The position numbers and the translations under genes are program-made. DNA of 59,741 bases, taken from Nanobdellota archaeon. GTDB taxonomy: Archaea; Nanobdellota; Nanobdellia; Parvarchaeales; Parvarchaeaceae. The stretch is taken from positions 1-59,741 of the forward strand of contig JAJZWM010000002.1 in the NCBI GenBank assembly GCA_021846665.1, read 5' to 3'. The notes beneath the pieces are model-generated. The model was given only the letters and a program-made list of their open reading frames with translations. It had not been told where the DNA came from and searched no databases. Shown in pieces: positions 8,359 to 16,682 of the stretch (within the stretch, counting starts at the first letter, position 1; every line of letters starts with the position of its first letter).

Positions 8359-9081
8359 CTAAATTTTCTCTTTGGAAGTTTTTGCATATACCTTTACAGG
8401 TATATTAGTATCTATATATAATGTAAAATCTTGTTCTTGCAAAAGGTTTCCCTTCTTTTTAGTATCTCCTAAAGATAAGGATATACCTGGAAATATGTGC
8501 CTAAATGATTGTTTTAAGTATTTTAAAGAATAATCTCCATTGGTATCTAATTGTACCAAGGTATTATTATCGTATAGCGCTGTAAATTTAGTTAGATCCT
8601 TGGATGGAATATACTTTAAATCTATCTCAATGCTGTGGATATTTCTCTCTTTATCCATAGAATAAAATTCAAAGTGATTTAAATCTAAAGGCATAAGGCG
8701 AGTTTTATATCTTTTACCTACATCTGGAAGTTTACCATATAATTCATCTTTGCCGTAGTAGTATTCATCACTAGCTATAAGCCAATTGTGTACATTCATT
8801 TTAAGCTTTTTTCTATCGATATATACTATTTCGTCAACCAAAGCCCCATTTTTTATTTCTGGTTTCCAGTAAGCGAAGGAGTGACTCAAATTAAATACTT
8901 GTGCTGAGCGATCACCAGATACAGCATCAATCAAGAGGACTTCTAAGCTCCTATTATGTCCCTTCCTAGTTACCATAAATTGTCCAGGGAACTTTTCCGG
9001 CTGTATGTAATCTAGTTCATCCGGATTATCTACAGGAAGATCTCCCATATCAAATTTTATGGCCTTTATCTTATTTTCCAT
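8359..9081 (-). CDS. unknown soluble protein
   Basis: The protein has 240 residues with no signal peptide or membrane segment. The composition and alternating hydrophobic pattern suggest mostly beta structure (for example VLLIDAVSGDRSAQVFNL and IHSIEIDLKYIPSKDL). I do not recognise any family motif or catalytic residue. It lies between the MFS gene and the third NTase/HEPN pair, all on the minus strand with gaps of 60-80 bases, so an operon is not evident. Confidence 0.5.
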   Translation of the reverse strand: MENKIKAIKFDMGDLPVDNPDELDYIQPEKFPGQFMVTRKGHNRSLEVLLIDAVSGDRSAQVFNLSHSFAYWKPEIKNGALVDEIVYIDRKKLKMNVHNWLIASDEYYYGKDELYGKLPDVGKRYKTRLMPLDLNHFEFYSMDKERNIHSIEIDLKYIPSKDLTKFTALYDNNTLVQLDTNGDYSLKYLKQSFRHIFPGISLSLGDTKKKGNLLQEQDFTLYIDTNIPVKVYAKTSKEKI

Positions 9082-9164
9082 TTTATTATATAATTATACA
9101 CGTATTAATAATTATTTCAGAAGATATTTTAGAAAATCCTATATTTAAATCACTCATCGTCATG

Positions 9165-9587
9165 CTACAAATTTTCTTCTATTATGTTATTACACAATTT
9201 AACTGCATTTCTTGTTAGATCTAAGTATTTTAGTGCAAGAGTTTCTAAGTCTTTTTTATCAATGTTATAATTGAAGGTATACCCACTCACCTGTCTATTC
9301 ACAAGTAATTCTGGCAGGAGATATCTTGTAATCTCTCTTATTTCTTCTCTTTTTTCCTTAGATAGTTTTTCTGAGTTTATTATCTTACTGTCCACGATTT
9401 CTATTATGTTGTGCATTTTTGGTGGCTCTACGCGGAATGATAGAAGCAAAGCCTTTAATGCGATCTCGACAGCCATTTCTTCGCTGTACAAAGCCGTATT
9501 GTAAATTTTTTTATCTGCCATTGTCTCCGCAGTCAAAAGCCAATTTTTCGCTATTTTCATAGCTTCTGCCGCTGTTTCTATTCCCAT
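9165..9587 (-). CDS. HEPN-domain protein, partner of the NTase at 9578-10156
   Basis: The protein has 140 residues with the same layout as the HEPN protein at 886-1296: AKNWLLTAETMAD, ALYSEEMAVEIALKALLLS, PPKMHNI, then the C-terminal helices. The RNase position reads RQVSGY (98-103), so the usual His is Tyr, as in the first pair. It is probably the toxin or regulated partner of the NTase just upstream, with a 10-base overlap between the genes. Whether it cuts RNA without the His is open. Confidence 0.8.
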   Translation of the reverse strand: MGIETAAEAMKIAKNWLLTAETMADKKIYNTALYSEEMAVEIALKALLLSFRVEPPKMHNIIEIVDSKIINSEKLSKEKREEIREITRYLLPELLVNRQVSGYTFNYNIDKKDLETLALKYLDLTRNAVKLCNNIIEENL

Positions 9588-10156
9588 ACAATTATCTCAC
9601 CAAACTCTGTATTTACTCGTTTATGATGTATATTTGTAATATATTTAAGGAATTCAGAAACTGCATTACCACGTTGAAATAAAACTATGCCATAATCTAC
9701 TATTTCAAAGTATATTGGATTAATTTTTTTCACGTCTTCTATGTTTATTATAAGCGGACTTATGTAAAGTGATAAACCTCTTTTTATTAAATTTTCTTGA
9801 TATTGTTCCAATTCTCTCCTACTTTTATTTAGATATTCTAGATAATTTAGGTACTTTGAATCGGTTATTACTGCTATGTCTATGTCACTAAATTTAGTAA
9901 AATTACCCTTTGCAACCGAACCAAAAAGGATTATTCCCAAAGTATGTGGATTTTCGACTATCTTATCCACAAAAGCCATTATGTAGCTTTTGATATCCTG
10001 ATCCATTTTCAACATGACCAGCTGTTTTCCAACCATCTGTGTTATGACTTCTGTAAATGAGCTTCTTCTGCCTGTATTCCTTTCGAAAATTTCTTTAGCC
10101 TCTTTTAATTGTGAATATGCTTTATTTGTCAGTAAAGTCTGTTTAAACTTTCCCAT
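9578..10156 (-). CDS. RHH-like/minimal nucleotidyltransferase fusion (antitoxin-like)
   Basis: The protein has 192 residues and is a clear paralogue of the NTase at 1284-1871. Both share KQTLL at the start, the RHH-like segment (here GRRSSFTEVITQMV), the linker with MDQDIKSYIMAFVDKI and the NTase signature LFGSVAKGNFTKFSDIDIAV (Gly79-Ser80, Asp91, Asp93). It is probably the cognate antitoxin of the HEPN protein downstream. An inverted repeat covers the promoter. Being diverged but collinear with the first pair, it looks like an old duplication. Confidence 0.82.
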   Translation of the reverse strand: MGKFKQTLLTNKAYSQLKEAKEIFERNTGRRSSFTEVITQMVGKQLVMLKMDQDIKSYIMAFVDKIVENPHTLGIILFGSVAKGNFTKFSDIDIAVITDSKYLNYLEYLNKSRRELEQYQENLIKRGLSLYISPLIINIEDVKKINPIYFEIVDYGIVLFQRGNAVSEFLKYITNIHHKRVNTEFGEIIVWE

Positions 10157-10159
10157 AAT

Positions 10160-10185
10160 ATATGTATGTAGTTTACATATATAAG
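10160..10185 (-). promoter_or_regulatory. TATA box and inverted repeats before the third NTase
   Basis: The outer arms ATATGTA (10160-10166) and TACATAT (10174-10180) enclose the inner pair TGTA-GTT-TACA (10167-10177). The plus-strand TATA-like CATATATAAG (10176-10185) lies 20-29 bases before the ATG at 10156. The layout matches the other two NTase promoters and suggests autoregulation. Confidence 0.55.
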
Positions 10186-10338
10186 TTTTCTTATTTCTTA
10201 ATTTTCCGAATTATTTATCGTTTTGTATTAAGTATCTTATTAAATAAAAGTTAATTTATGAGGTAAAAACTCTAAATTAAAAGATATAATAGGTATTTAT
10301 AACTCAGAATAATTTAAGCTGCAAAAAAGTTGAAGCTT

Positions 10339-10758
10339 TCAGTTTATAGCTGCTATCTCTATATCAAACTTTAATGTTTTACCTGCTAATGGAAAATTAA
10401 AATCTAATGTTACCTCATTCTCATTTACTCCAACCACTGTTGCCTGCATTCCGTTGTTTGAACTAACCATCATCCCTTCTTTTACTTCTTCTCCTTGGAA
10501 TTGAGTTTTTGGAATTTTTAATACCATCTCTTCATGCCTTTCACCGTAAGCTTCTTCAGGTTTAATTGTTATACTCTTTTTTCCTCCAACTTTCATTCCA
10601 ACCACAGCATCATCAAATCCCTTTATTACCTGTCCAGCACCAACTTCAAATAATAATGCATCTTTACCTTCATTAGAATCAAAAATTGAACCATCTTCCA
10701 GATAACCTGTATATATTACCTTTATTTTATCTCCTTTTTTAACTTCTTCATCTACCAT
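10339..10758 (-). CDS. FKBP-type peptidyl-prolyl isomerase (SlyD-like)
   Basis: The protein has 139 residues. FKBP core elements are visible: VIYTGYLEDGSIFDS (Asp27), VGAGQVIKGFDDAVVGM and PEEAYGE. The segment from about 74 to 122 is the insert-in-flap chaperone domain, and the core closes with FNFPLAGKTLKFDIEI. It catalyses cis-trans isomerisation of prolyl bonds and acts as a cytosolic folding helper. There is no signal peptide. A Shine-Dalgarno-like GAGGTG lies about nine bases before the ATG. Confidence 0.9.
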   Translation of the reverse strand: MVDEEVKKGDKIKVIYTGYLEDGSIFDSNEGKDALLFEVGAGQVIKGFDDAVVGMKVGGKKSITIKPEEAYGERHEEMVLKIPKTQFQGEEVKEGMMVSSNNGMQATVVGVNENEVTLDFNFPLAGKTLKFDIEIAAIN

Positions 10759-10901
10759 TTAATCCGCACCTCAAAATTTAATTTATCATGTATAGAAAGC
10801 TATACAAGACTTAATTAAAATACACTAGTAATATATTAAACTTACTACAGAAATAAAAATATGGTTTAAATCCTTTTATTGGATAAATTACTTTAAATAA
10901 T

Positions 10902-11249
10902 ATGAGTTTTTACTATTCATTTGAGGCATTTTGGGGGATATTTGAACTTATAAATGTAGTTGTCATTTCGATTATTTCCTTGTTATTGATTTATATACTT
11001 AGAAAGCACAAAAAGGATAGAGCTCCGATATTTATCTGGGCTTTAAATCTTAAAAAATCTACAAATCAGATATATTTATTAATCACTGCAACTTTACTAT
11101 TCATATTAGTTTTTTCCATGTATATACTTGGAGAAATATTTAAAATATTGTACATAATATTCGCAGCACAGGTCATAGGATTAATTTCTTATCTGTTAAT
11201 TTCATATGTGATAGTATTATGGTTTAAATCTTTTTTGAGGTTCATATGA
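10902..11249 (+). CDS. small membrane protein, unknown
   Basis: The protein has 115 residues with three membrane segments (about 8-30, 50-76 and 82-108) and a short basic loop after the first (RKHKKDRAP). No family is recognisable. It overlaps the next membrane gene by four bases (ATGA), so the two are co-translated. They may form one complex, perhaps each supplying half of a larger bundle. Confidence 0.6.
   Translation: MSFYYSFEAFWGIFELINVVVISIISLLLIYILRKHKKDRAPIFIWALNLKKSTNQIYLLITATLLFILVFSMYILGEIFKILYIIFAAQVIGLISYLLISYVIVLWFKSFLRFI
11237..11240 (+). promoter_or_regulatory. Shine-Dalgarno site for the gene at 11246
   Basis: GAGG lies five bases before the ATG at 11246, inside the end of the preceding gene. 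It supports that start and shows that this organism uses Shine-Dalgarno sites for internal operon genes. Confidence 0.5.
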
Positions 11250-11569
11250 TAATTGAAATAGAGGGTATAATTGCATTGATAAGTGGCTTTTTTGTGCTTT
11301 TTTCTCTCCTTAGATTTCTACATTACTTTAAAATTTACAAAAACGTTGCATTACATAGGATAAAACTATCTAAGAACGTTGTAAACTATTTTATATTTCT
11401 TCTCTGCGCTAATTTTATATTAGTTATTACTTATTCTTTTGCTATTAAACCTAATTATATAGAATATGGTATAGCCGGAGCAATATTATATACTTTCATT
11501 TTTGGCTTATTCTTTTTATATCTTTCATATGCTGTGGAAGGTAGAAAATATCAGAAAAATTTAGATTAA
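11246..11569 (+). CDS. small membrane protein, unknown
   Basis: The protein has 107 residues with three membrane segments (about 5-26, 46-66 and 74-96) and a charged C-terminal tail (EGRKYQKNLD). The layout resembles its upstream neighbour, but I see no convincing sequence identity between them. There is no known family, and the function is unknown. Confidence 0.6.
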   Translation: MIIEIEGIIALISGFFVLFSLLRFLHYFKIYKNVALHRIKLSKNVVNYFIFLLCANFILVITYSFAIKPNYIEYGIAGAILYTFIFGLFFLYLSYAVEGRKYQKNLD

Positions 11570-11655
11570 TGCTAATTTTATTTATAATCTTTATAAAAAC
11601 AGGCTTAATTAAAGATTACTTTATTTTAAATTAGTTTTTACAATTAAATTACGAA

Positions 11656-13155
11656 TTAAGGTATATCCTGCAATGGCAAGTCCTTTACCATTTTTAGTAT
11701 AGTATTATTTAATTCAGTTAAGTAAGAGGTATTCAATGGAGCAGAAGCAGATATAGCATACTCTTTTCCATTATATATTGTATAAAATATATAAGAATAT
11801 TCCGATACAAATGAGAAGTTACTACCAACGGCCGGTTGCCCATCGATCGTGAGATTATAGATATTTGAAAGATATGAAGAAGAATTGTATAGATCACTAC
11901 TATTAATAAGTGCAGGAGAATAACCAAATGTTTCAGCTATTCCATTACTAGGGCTATTTAAATAGAAGTAGAAATCTGTTTGGTTTCCAAAGTTATAGCT
12001 AAGATTGCTTGCAAAAACCATCCCTGGTACATATGAATCAACATATGAAAGTAGTGCTTTTGGTGTTGAAACGGTAACAGGTTGTGAAGTAGGAGCAAAT
12101 GAAGATATTAACCTTGAAAGCATAGTCTTATTAAGTACGTAGGAACCTTTTGGAAGTATAGCTAGACCTGCTGAAGAAGTAGGTGGGGGATTAAATGCAG
12201 ACTTAAGAGACGCAGATAATATTACATCGGAGAAATTCGGTGCAGCTGCCATATTTCCAGATGAATTCAAAATTTTCGTTATCATTGAAGAATCTTTTGT
12301 TAAATTAAGAATAAAGTTACCATACAATGGTATACCATAAGAATTAGAGAAGCAGAAACTATAGCCCATTGAAACATTGTATTTACTCTCAAATGCTGGA
12401 GTAGTGTTTATATCTAATAAAGAACAAGGGTTTCCATTGTAACTCGCTCCTTTTATATACTTTACTTGTAGATAATTGCTAAACTGACTTAAATTTGAAA
12501 CGATTGCCGATTGATTAATAGTAGGTAAAGTTGAATTCGTTAAGTTGCTTGTCTTCAAAGAAGCGCAAAACAATGAATTACTTGTTACACTTGAATCATT
12601 CAATGCAGCTCCAACAGTAGATATACTAGAATTAGTCAAAGAAGCTATCATTGAAAAGGGGATACATAAAGTAGCATAGGATATATTTGAAAACAAAGTT
12701 AAATTTATTGTATCAAGAGCTTTTGGAAAGGAGGATACATTTATACTGCTACTTAAGCTAGCTATGTCTTTTGCAAGCGCTCCTAAATCTATATTTGCTG
12801 TTCCTCTTGTGTATGGAGTATAATGAGCGATATAACCGTTAATTGGCAAATTAAAGGAAAACACTGAAGATCCAGCAGTAGCGCTTAAACTTAAAAGTAA
12901 GTTGTATGATAAATTGAATGGCCCACTAGAGTTTTGAAGTTTTGAAATTGTGGAACTTAACTGCTGAATATTAGCAACGCTATAATATGGAGTTGAAGAG
13001 CTTGAAATCTTCAAAAAAGGAACATAACCTTCATATGATGCAAATATGAATATTAAAAAAACCGCTAGAATTACTACAGCAACTATTCCAACTAACTTAC
13101 GCTTTTTTGCTTCGTTATTTGGAATCTTATTTATCTGTATACTGTTATCATCCAT
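11656..13155 (-). CDS. membrane-anchored, glycosylation-rich surface protein
   Basis: The protein has 499 residues. A cytosolic Lys-rich N-terminus (NEAKKRKLVG) and one membrane segment (about 22-42) are followed by a long Ser/Thr/Asn-rich exterior part with many Asn-x-Ser/Thr sequons (for example NSSG, NLSY, NASS). It should be anchored in the cytoplasmic membrane and heavily N-glycosylated. No enzymatic motif is visible. Two genes upstream, apparently in the same direction, lies a membrane-anchored FKBP that could help fold such exported proteins. No family is recognised. Confidence 0.6.
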   Translation of the reverse strand: MDDNSIQINKIPNNEAKKRKLVGIVAVVILAVFLIFIFASYEGYVPFLKISSSSTPYYSVANIQQLSSTISKLQNSSGPFNLSYNLLLSLSATAGSSVFSFNLPINGYIAHYTPYTRGTANIDLGALAKDIASLSSSINVSSFPKALDTINLTLFSNISYATLCIPFSMIASLTNSSISTVGAALNDSSVTSNSLFCASLKTSNLTNSTLPTINQSAIVSNLSQFSNYLQVKYIKGASYNGNPCSLLDINTTPAFESKYNVSMGYSFCFSNSYGIPLYGNFILNLTKDSSMITKILNSSGNMAAAPNFSDVILSASLKSAFNPPPTSSAGLAILPKGSYVLNKTMLSRLISSFAPTSQPVTVSTPKALLSYVDSYVPGMVFASNLSYNFGNQTDFYFYLNSPSNGIAETFGYSPALINSSDLYNSSSYLSNIYNLTIDGQPAVGSNFSFVSEYSYIFYTIYNGKEYAISASAPLNTSYLTELNNTILKMVKDLPLQDIP

Positions 13156-13190
13156 AGTAATATATCAAAAAAGATATATAAAAACCTTTA

Positions 13191-13409
13191 CTATTTCACT
13201 AGTGACTTGTTTTGTTTGTGAAAACCGATAAGAGTTATTATAACCCCTAATATAAATATGCCCAAACTTGCAAATAATATGAAACTTCCAATTGATTCTG
13301 CGGCTTTACCATAGTATTTTATTATAAAAACATCAATAAAAGGAAGAACCAAGCCTACAACAAACAGAGACAGACCTATTAGGATTATAGAATTAAATTT
13401 TAATCCCAT
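13191..13409 (-). CDS. two-helix small membrane protein
   Basis: The protein has 72 residues with two hydrophobic segments (about 7-28 and 42-63) and a basic C-terminus (HKQNKSLVK). The function is unknown. It starts four bases after the stop of the membrane FKBP gene (13414), so the two are probably one transcript, with the large surface-protein gene following. Confidence 0.5.
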   Translation of the reverse strand: MGLKFNSIILIGLSLFVVGLVLPFIDVFIIKYYGKAAESIGSFILFASLGIFILGVIITLIGFHKQNKSLVK

Positions 13410-13413
13410 AAAT

Positions 13414-13941
13414 TTAATTAATTTTAACCACCTTTATTTCGAAAATGAGCGTTTTTCCAGCAAGAGGCGAATTAAAATTGACAGTAACGGACGTAGAATT
13501 CAATGCAGTTATTACACCTGCAGCGCCATTTGAATTAGATACTCGCTCACCTACATATAAAGAGCTATTACCAAAATCCGATTTTGGTACAGTTATTATA
13601 AGTGAATCATTAATATTTCCATATGCTTCTGCTGGTGATAGAGTAACATTTTTTACCTGCCCTTCTCTCATGCCTAGGACTGCATTGCTAAAACCTTTAA
13701 TTACCTGTGAAGAGCCTGCTATAAAACTAAAAGGAGTAGAATTAAAATTAGTCTGAACAAGGGTTCCATTTGAAAGCCAAAGCGAATAGAATACCGTTAC
13801 ATTATCTCCGCTTTTAACTGAAACGGCATTATTACTGTGACTTAAAAGATAGAATGAAACTATTAAAACTGCAATAACTGCAACTATTACAATAATGTAT
13901 GCCTTATTAAAATGCAATTTAAATGTAGATTTAGATGACAT
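13414..13941 (-). CDS. membrane-anchored exported FKBP-type prolyl isomerase
   Basis: The protein has 175 residues. A basic N-terminus and one membrane segment (about 14-34) are followed by an FKBP domain facing outside: VFYSLWLSNGTLVQTNF, AGSSQVIKGFSNAVLGM, PAEAYG, an insert domain, then FNSPLAGKTLIFEIKV. It would isomerise prolyl bonds in exported proteins. The catalytic-site Asp of cytosolic FKBPs (Asp27 in the 10339-10758 protein) is replaced by Asn in the QTNF stretch, so it may act mainly as a chaperone. The neighbouring genes are envelope proteins. Confidence 0.85.
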   Translation of the reverse strand: MSSKSTFKLHFNKAYIIVIVAVIAVLIVSFYLLSHSNNAVSVKSGDNVTVFYSLWLSNGTLVQTNFNSTPFSFIAGSSQVIKGFSNAVLGMREGQVKNVTLSPAEAYGNINDSLIITVPKSDFGNSSLYVGERVSNSNGAAGVITALNSTSVTVNFNSPLAGKTLIFEIKVVKIN

Positions 13942-14223
13942 ATTTTATACACTTATAATTTAATAGATAATCTCATGTTTTATTTACTTTTCTATACTTT
14001 TATACTCTACTGTTCTTATTATCCAAAATTATTAAACGTATTTCTTAAAAACTTATCAATTTTTTAGGTATTAAACTTAAAAATAACGTATTATTTTAGC
14101 ATTTCCATCTATTTAGCTTTGATAAGTATATGTTAACTGTAACATTTTATTATCTTCAATTCTTGAAAATAGTAAATTTTAAGAATAATGACAACAATAT
14201 ATATGACTATGAAAGGACTTTAT

Positions 14224-14742
14224 ATGATGTTTAAAGTGTGGCCGCCTAAAACACTAGAAGACATAATCATAGAAAATTCAGAAGAGGACATAGATAAGGA
14301 AATAATACCTTTGGTGAAGGCTATAAATTTATTTGGTGTTCCTACTTACTCTTCATGTGCTGGCCATGTCGATGGTGCTGGACTACCTTACCCATGGATT
14401 GGCATTCTTAAAACGCAATATGACCTATTTGATTATTCATATTCAATAGAAAATCTAGACACTAAACAAAAGCAGTACATGCAATCTTATTTAAAGAAAT
14501 CATTAAAAAGATTTTATATTACTTTAGATAAATTCAATAAAAAGAATAAAGAAAATATTTGGGTATTGAATAATAAGACTTACTCGCAATTAAAACCGTA
14601 TAAACCTTGTAAAAATGAAATTGACCTTAATAACGAAAGGAAAAAATCAGTAATACTAGCAAACCTGCTATTTACCGAATTTAACAAAAAATACCATCTT
14701 TATACAGATATTAAAAGTATTTGTATTAAAAATAGCCATTAA
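14224..14742 (+). CDS. unknown protein with SSCAGH motif
   Basis: From ATG 14224 the protein has 172 residues. GVPTYSSCAGHVDGAG near residue 40 is a striking Cys/His/Asp cluster followed by PYPWIGI; such a motif suggests a metal or catalytic site, but I cannot name the family. The C-terminal half is Lys/Asn-rich and helical. An earlier ATG exists at 14188. I prefer 14224 because a TATA-like AATATATAT (14196-14204) lies 20-28 bases before it, and GAAAGGA precedes it by six bases. Confidence 0.5.
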   Translation: MMFKVWPPKTLEDIIIENSEEDIDKEIIPLVKAINLFGVPTYSSCAGHVDGAGLPYPWIGILKTQYDLFDYSYSIENLDTKQKQYMQSYLKKSLKRFYITLDKFNKKNKENIWVLNNKTYSQLKPYKPCKNEIDLNNERKKSVILANLLFTEFNKKYHLYTDIKSICIKNSH

Positions 14743-14772
14743 ATATATTGACAGAGGAGTTTTTGAATTCAA

Positions 14773-15411
14773 ATGGGTATAATAATAATTATAAGACATG
14801 GCTTCAGCGAATCAAATAAAAAAGGTTATTTGACTCATGACATAGATGGATATCCTTTAACAGTAGAAGGAGAAAAATACCTTATAAAATCTGCAGAGGA
14901 ACTTAAAAAACTGGATAACATTAAAGAGATAATATCCAGCCCAATATTAAGAGCATCGCAAACAGCAGAGATAATATCAAAAATCACTGGCTTGAAAGTG
15001 AAAAAAGATACAAGATTAGCTGAAAGATATATGGGTAAGTACAACAATAAGAAGATACCTACTGACAATAAAGGTTATCAAATTGGTTATAACTGGCATA
15101 TAAAAGAGATTTTAAATGGTTATCCAAATGGATTAGAAAGATGGGAAGAAATTGAAAGGAGGATTATTGAATTACTTAATGAAATACCTGAAAATAATAA
15201 TGTGATAATAGTTTCTCATGGAGATATAATAAAAGCGATATTGGCCTATTTTCTTGATCTTGATGAATTTGGAGTATGGGGAATAAGAGTCAACCATGGG
15301 CATTTTACAGTTATAGATAGAAAAAGGAAGAAAATACTTGCAATAGGGGCTCCAATTATATCAGACGCTATATTAGATAAAATAAAAAATGCAATGGCAG
15401 ATACTAAATAA
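14773..15411 (+). CDS. histidine phosphatase superfamily protein (phosphoglycerate-mutase-like)
   Basis: The protein has 212 residues. The catalytic RHG motif is at residues 8-10 (His9), followed by SSPILRASQTAEI (Arg60) and the acid Glu84, and the second His is in VIIVSHGD (His149). This is a complete histidine phosphatase active site. The substrate could be a sugar phosphate, alpha-ribazole phosphate or another phosphoester. The next gene, dephospho-CoA kinase, begins two bases after its stop, which might point to a role near cofactor metabolism. Confidence 0.82.
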   Translation: MGIIIIIRHGFSESNKKGYLTHDIDGYPLTVEGEKYLIKSAEELKKLDNIKEIISSPILRASQTAEIISKITGLKVKKDTRLAERYMGKYNNKKIPTDNKGYQIGYNWHIKEILNGYPNGLERWEEIERRIIELLNEIPENNNVIIVSHGDIIKAILAYFLDLDEFGVWGIRVNHGHFTVIDRKRKKILAIGAPIISDAILDKIKNAMADTK

Positions 15412-15412
15412 G

Positions 15413-15949
15413 ATGAAAACCTCAAAAGATGAGCTAAAAAGACTATTTGAAAGGCATGCTTTTCTCAAACTTAATGAAAAAACACGAAAAATGCTTTCTG
15501 GATCTCATGGAAAAATTCTTTCGGGAGAAAAATTTATTGAACTTATCTCGAAACAGAAATATTATGTTATAACTGTAGGAGATATGGTTACATTAACAGC
15601 GATATCAGCGGGGATAATACCAGATATGGCGATATTCGATCTAAAAACCGAAAGAAGAAAAATTAATGGAACAAAGATAATAAAGGCTTACAAAAACATT
15701 AAAAAAGTGAAGAATCCAGCAGGAAAGCTAACAAAAGAATTATTTTCTATAATAAATAAAAACCTTGGTAAAAAAAGAGTAGGCATAAAAGTAAGTGGAG
15801 AAGAAGACTTAGCGGCTCCTTTATGTATTGCTTTATCTGATTATAATACTATAGTTGCATGGGGTGTCCCTAAAAAAGGAATAAACGCAGTCAAGATAAA
15901 TAATGTGAGAATAAAGCATGCATTATCTATAATAAAGAAAATGAATTAA
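15413..15949 (+). CDS. GTP-dependent dephospho-CoA kinase (DUF359)
   Basis: The protein has 178 residues from the ATG at 15413; an in-frame ATG at 15389 lies inside the previous gene and is less likely. VITVGDMVTLTAISAGIIPDMAIFDLKTER and KVSGEEDLAAPLCIALSDYNTIVAWGVPKKGI are the conserved blocks of the archaeal DUF359 enzyme, which carries out the last step of coenzyme A synthesis with GTP instead of ATP. Its presence supports an archaeal origin. It starts two bases after the histidine phosphatase stop and is probably co-transcribed with it. Confidence 0.85.
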   Translation: MKTSKDELKRLFERHAFLKLNEKTRKMLSGSHGKILSGEKFIELISKQKYYVITVGDMVTLTAISAGIIPDMAIFDLKTERRKINGTKIIKAYKNIKKVKNPAGKLTKELFSIINKNLGKKRVGIKVSGEEDLAAPLCIALSDYNTIVAWGVPKKGINAVKINNVRIKHALSIIKKMN

Positions 15950-15995
15950 ATTATCATATACAATTATAACAAAAATTATTACTTTTTAAACTGCA

Positions 15996-16562
15996 CTACT
16001 TGTTAGATTTTTTAAACTCTCTATACATATAGTTTATTACTGATTTTACTGCTTTATTATCGAGATCTATAAAAACGTCTTTGTATTCGAAATTCTTTGG
16101 GATATAAAGTTGATCTATTAATTTTATTTCTCCTTTATTTGTAAGCATTATATTGTTTCCACCAACTAAATCTCCATGCACATAACCATTACTATGCAGT
16201 CTTTTAATAGTATCCTTAAGCTGATCCTTAATACTATAAAAAAGCTCATTATTCCCTCTTATTTTGTAAAGAGAACCCATGAGCATATCTCCGTCTATTC
16301 TTTCAAGCACATAGACTTTTTTACCATTAACCTCCTCAAGTGCAATGGGCTTAACAATATTATTTGGGGCCAAGTTATATTCTCTTTTCATCATCTTGAA
16401 CCTCTCCTTTTGACTATATTTTGATTTAAGATAATTCTCTGCCTTCTTGCCTAGACCCATCTCTTCAACTATAAAAAACTCTGTATCTAAACCTATTTCA
16501 GGCTTTACAAAAACATCCGATATAGTTTCATCAAGTTTTTTATACATATTATTATTGTGCAT
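15996..16562 (-). CDS. small RIO/Bud32-like protein kinase homologue
   Basis: The protein has 188 residues. A shortened N-lobe (residues 20-90) leads to a hinge-like VYVLERIDGDML, then GYVHGDLVGGNNIML (catalytic Asp131, Asn136/137) and IKLIDQ (metal-binding Asp150). The HGDLxxxN catalytic loop and the ID at the DFG position fit RIO, Bud32 and lipopolysaccharide-kinase-like enzymes. The glycine-rich loop is not obvious, but the catalytic residues are intact, so activity is likely. The target is unknown. Confidence 0.75.
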   Translation of the reverse strand: MHNNNMYKKLDETISDVFVKPEIGLDTEFFIVEEMGLGKKAENYLKSKYSQKERFKMMKREYNLAPNNIVKPIALEEVNGKKVYVLERIDGDMLMGSLYKIRGNNELFYSIKDQLKDTIKRLHSNGYVHGDLVGGNNIMLTNKGEIKLIDQLYIPKNFEYKDVFIDLDNKAVKSVINYMYREFKKSNK

Positions 16563-16682
16563 TCATCTACTATAAATATTTTACTATTAGATTATAATAA
16601 AAAATATTAGTAAGTTATTACTATTTTTCGGTCTTTTTTGTTAAAAAGCTTAACCTGTCCTAAAAATTAAAATATAAATGAT

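Noticed and set aside
15389-15412. Upstream ATG for dephospho-CoA kinase
   Set aside because: It would start inside the preceding phosphatase gene. The ATG at 15413 follows that gene's stop by one base and begins the conserved part of the protein.
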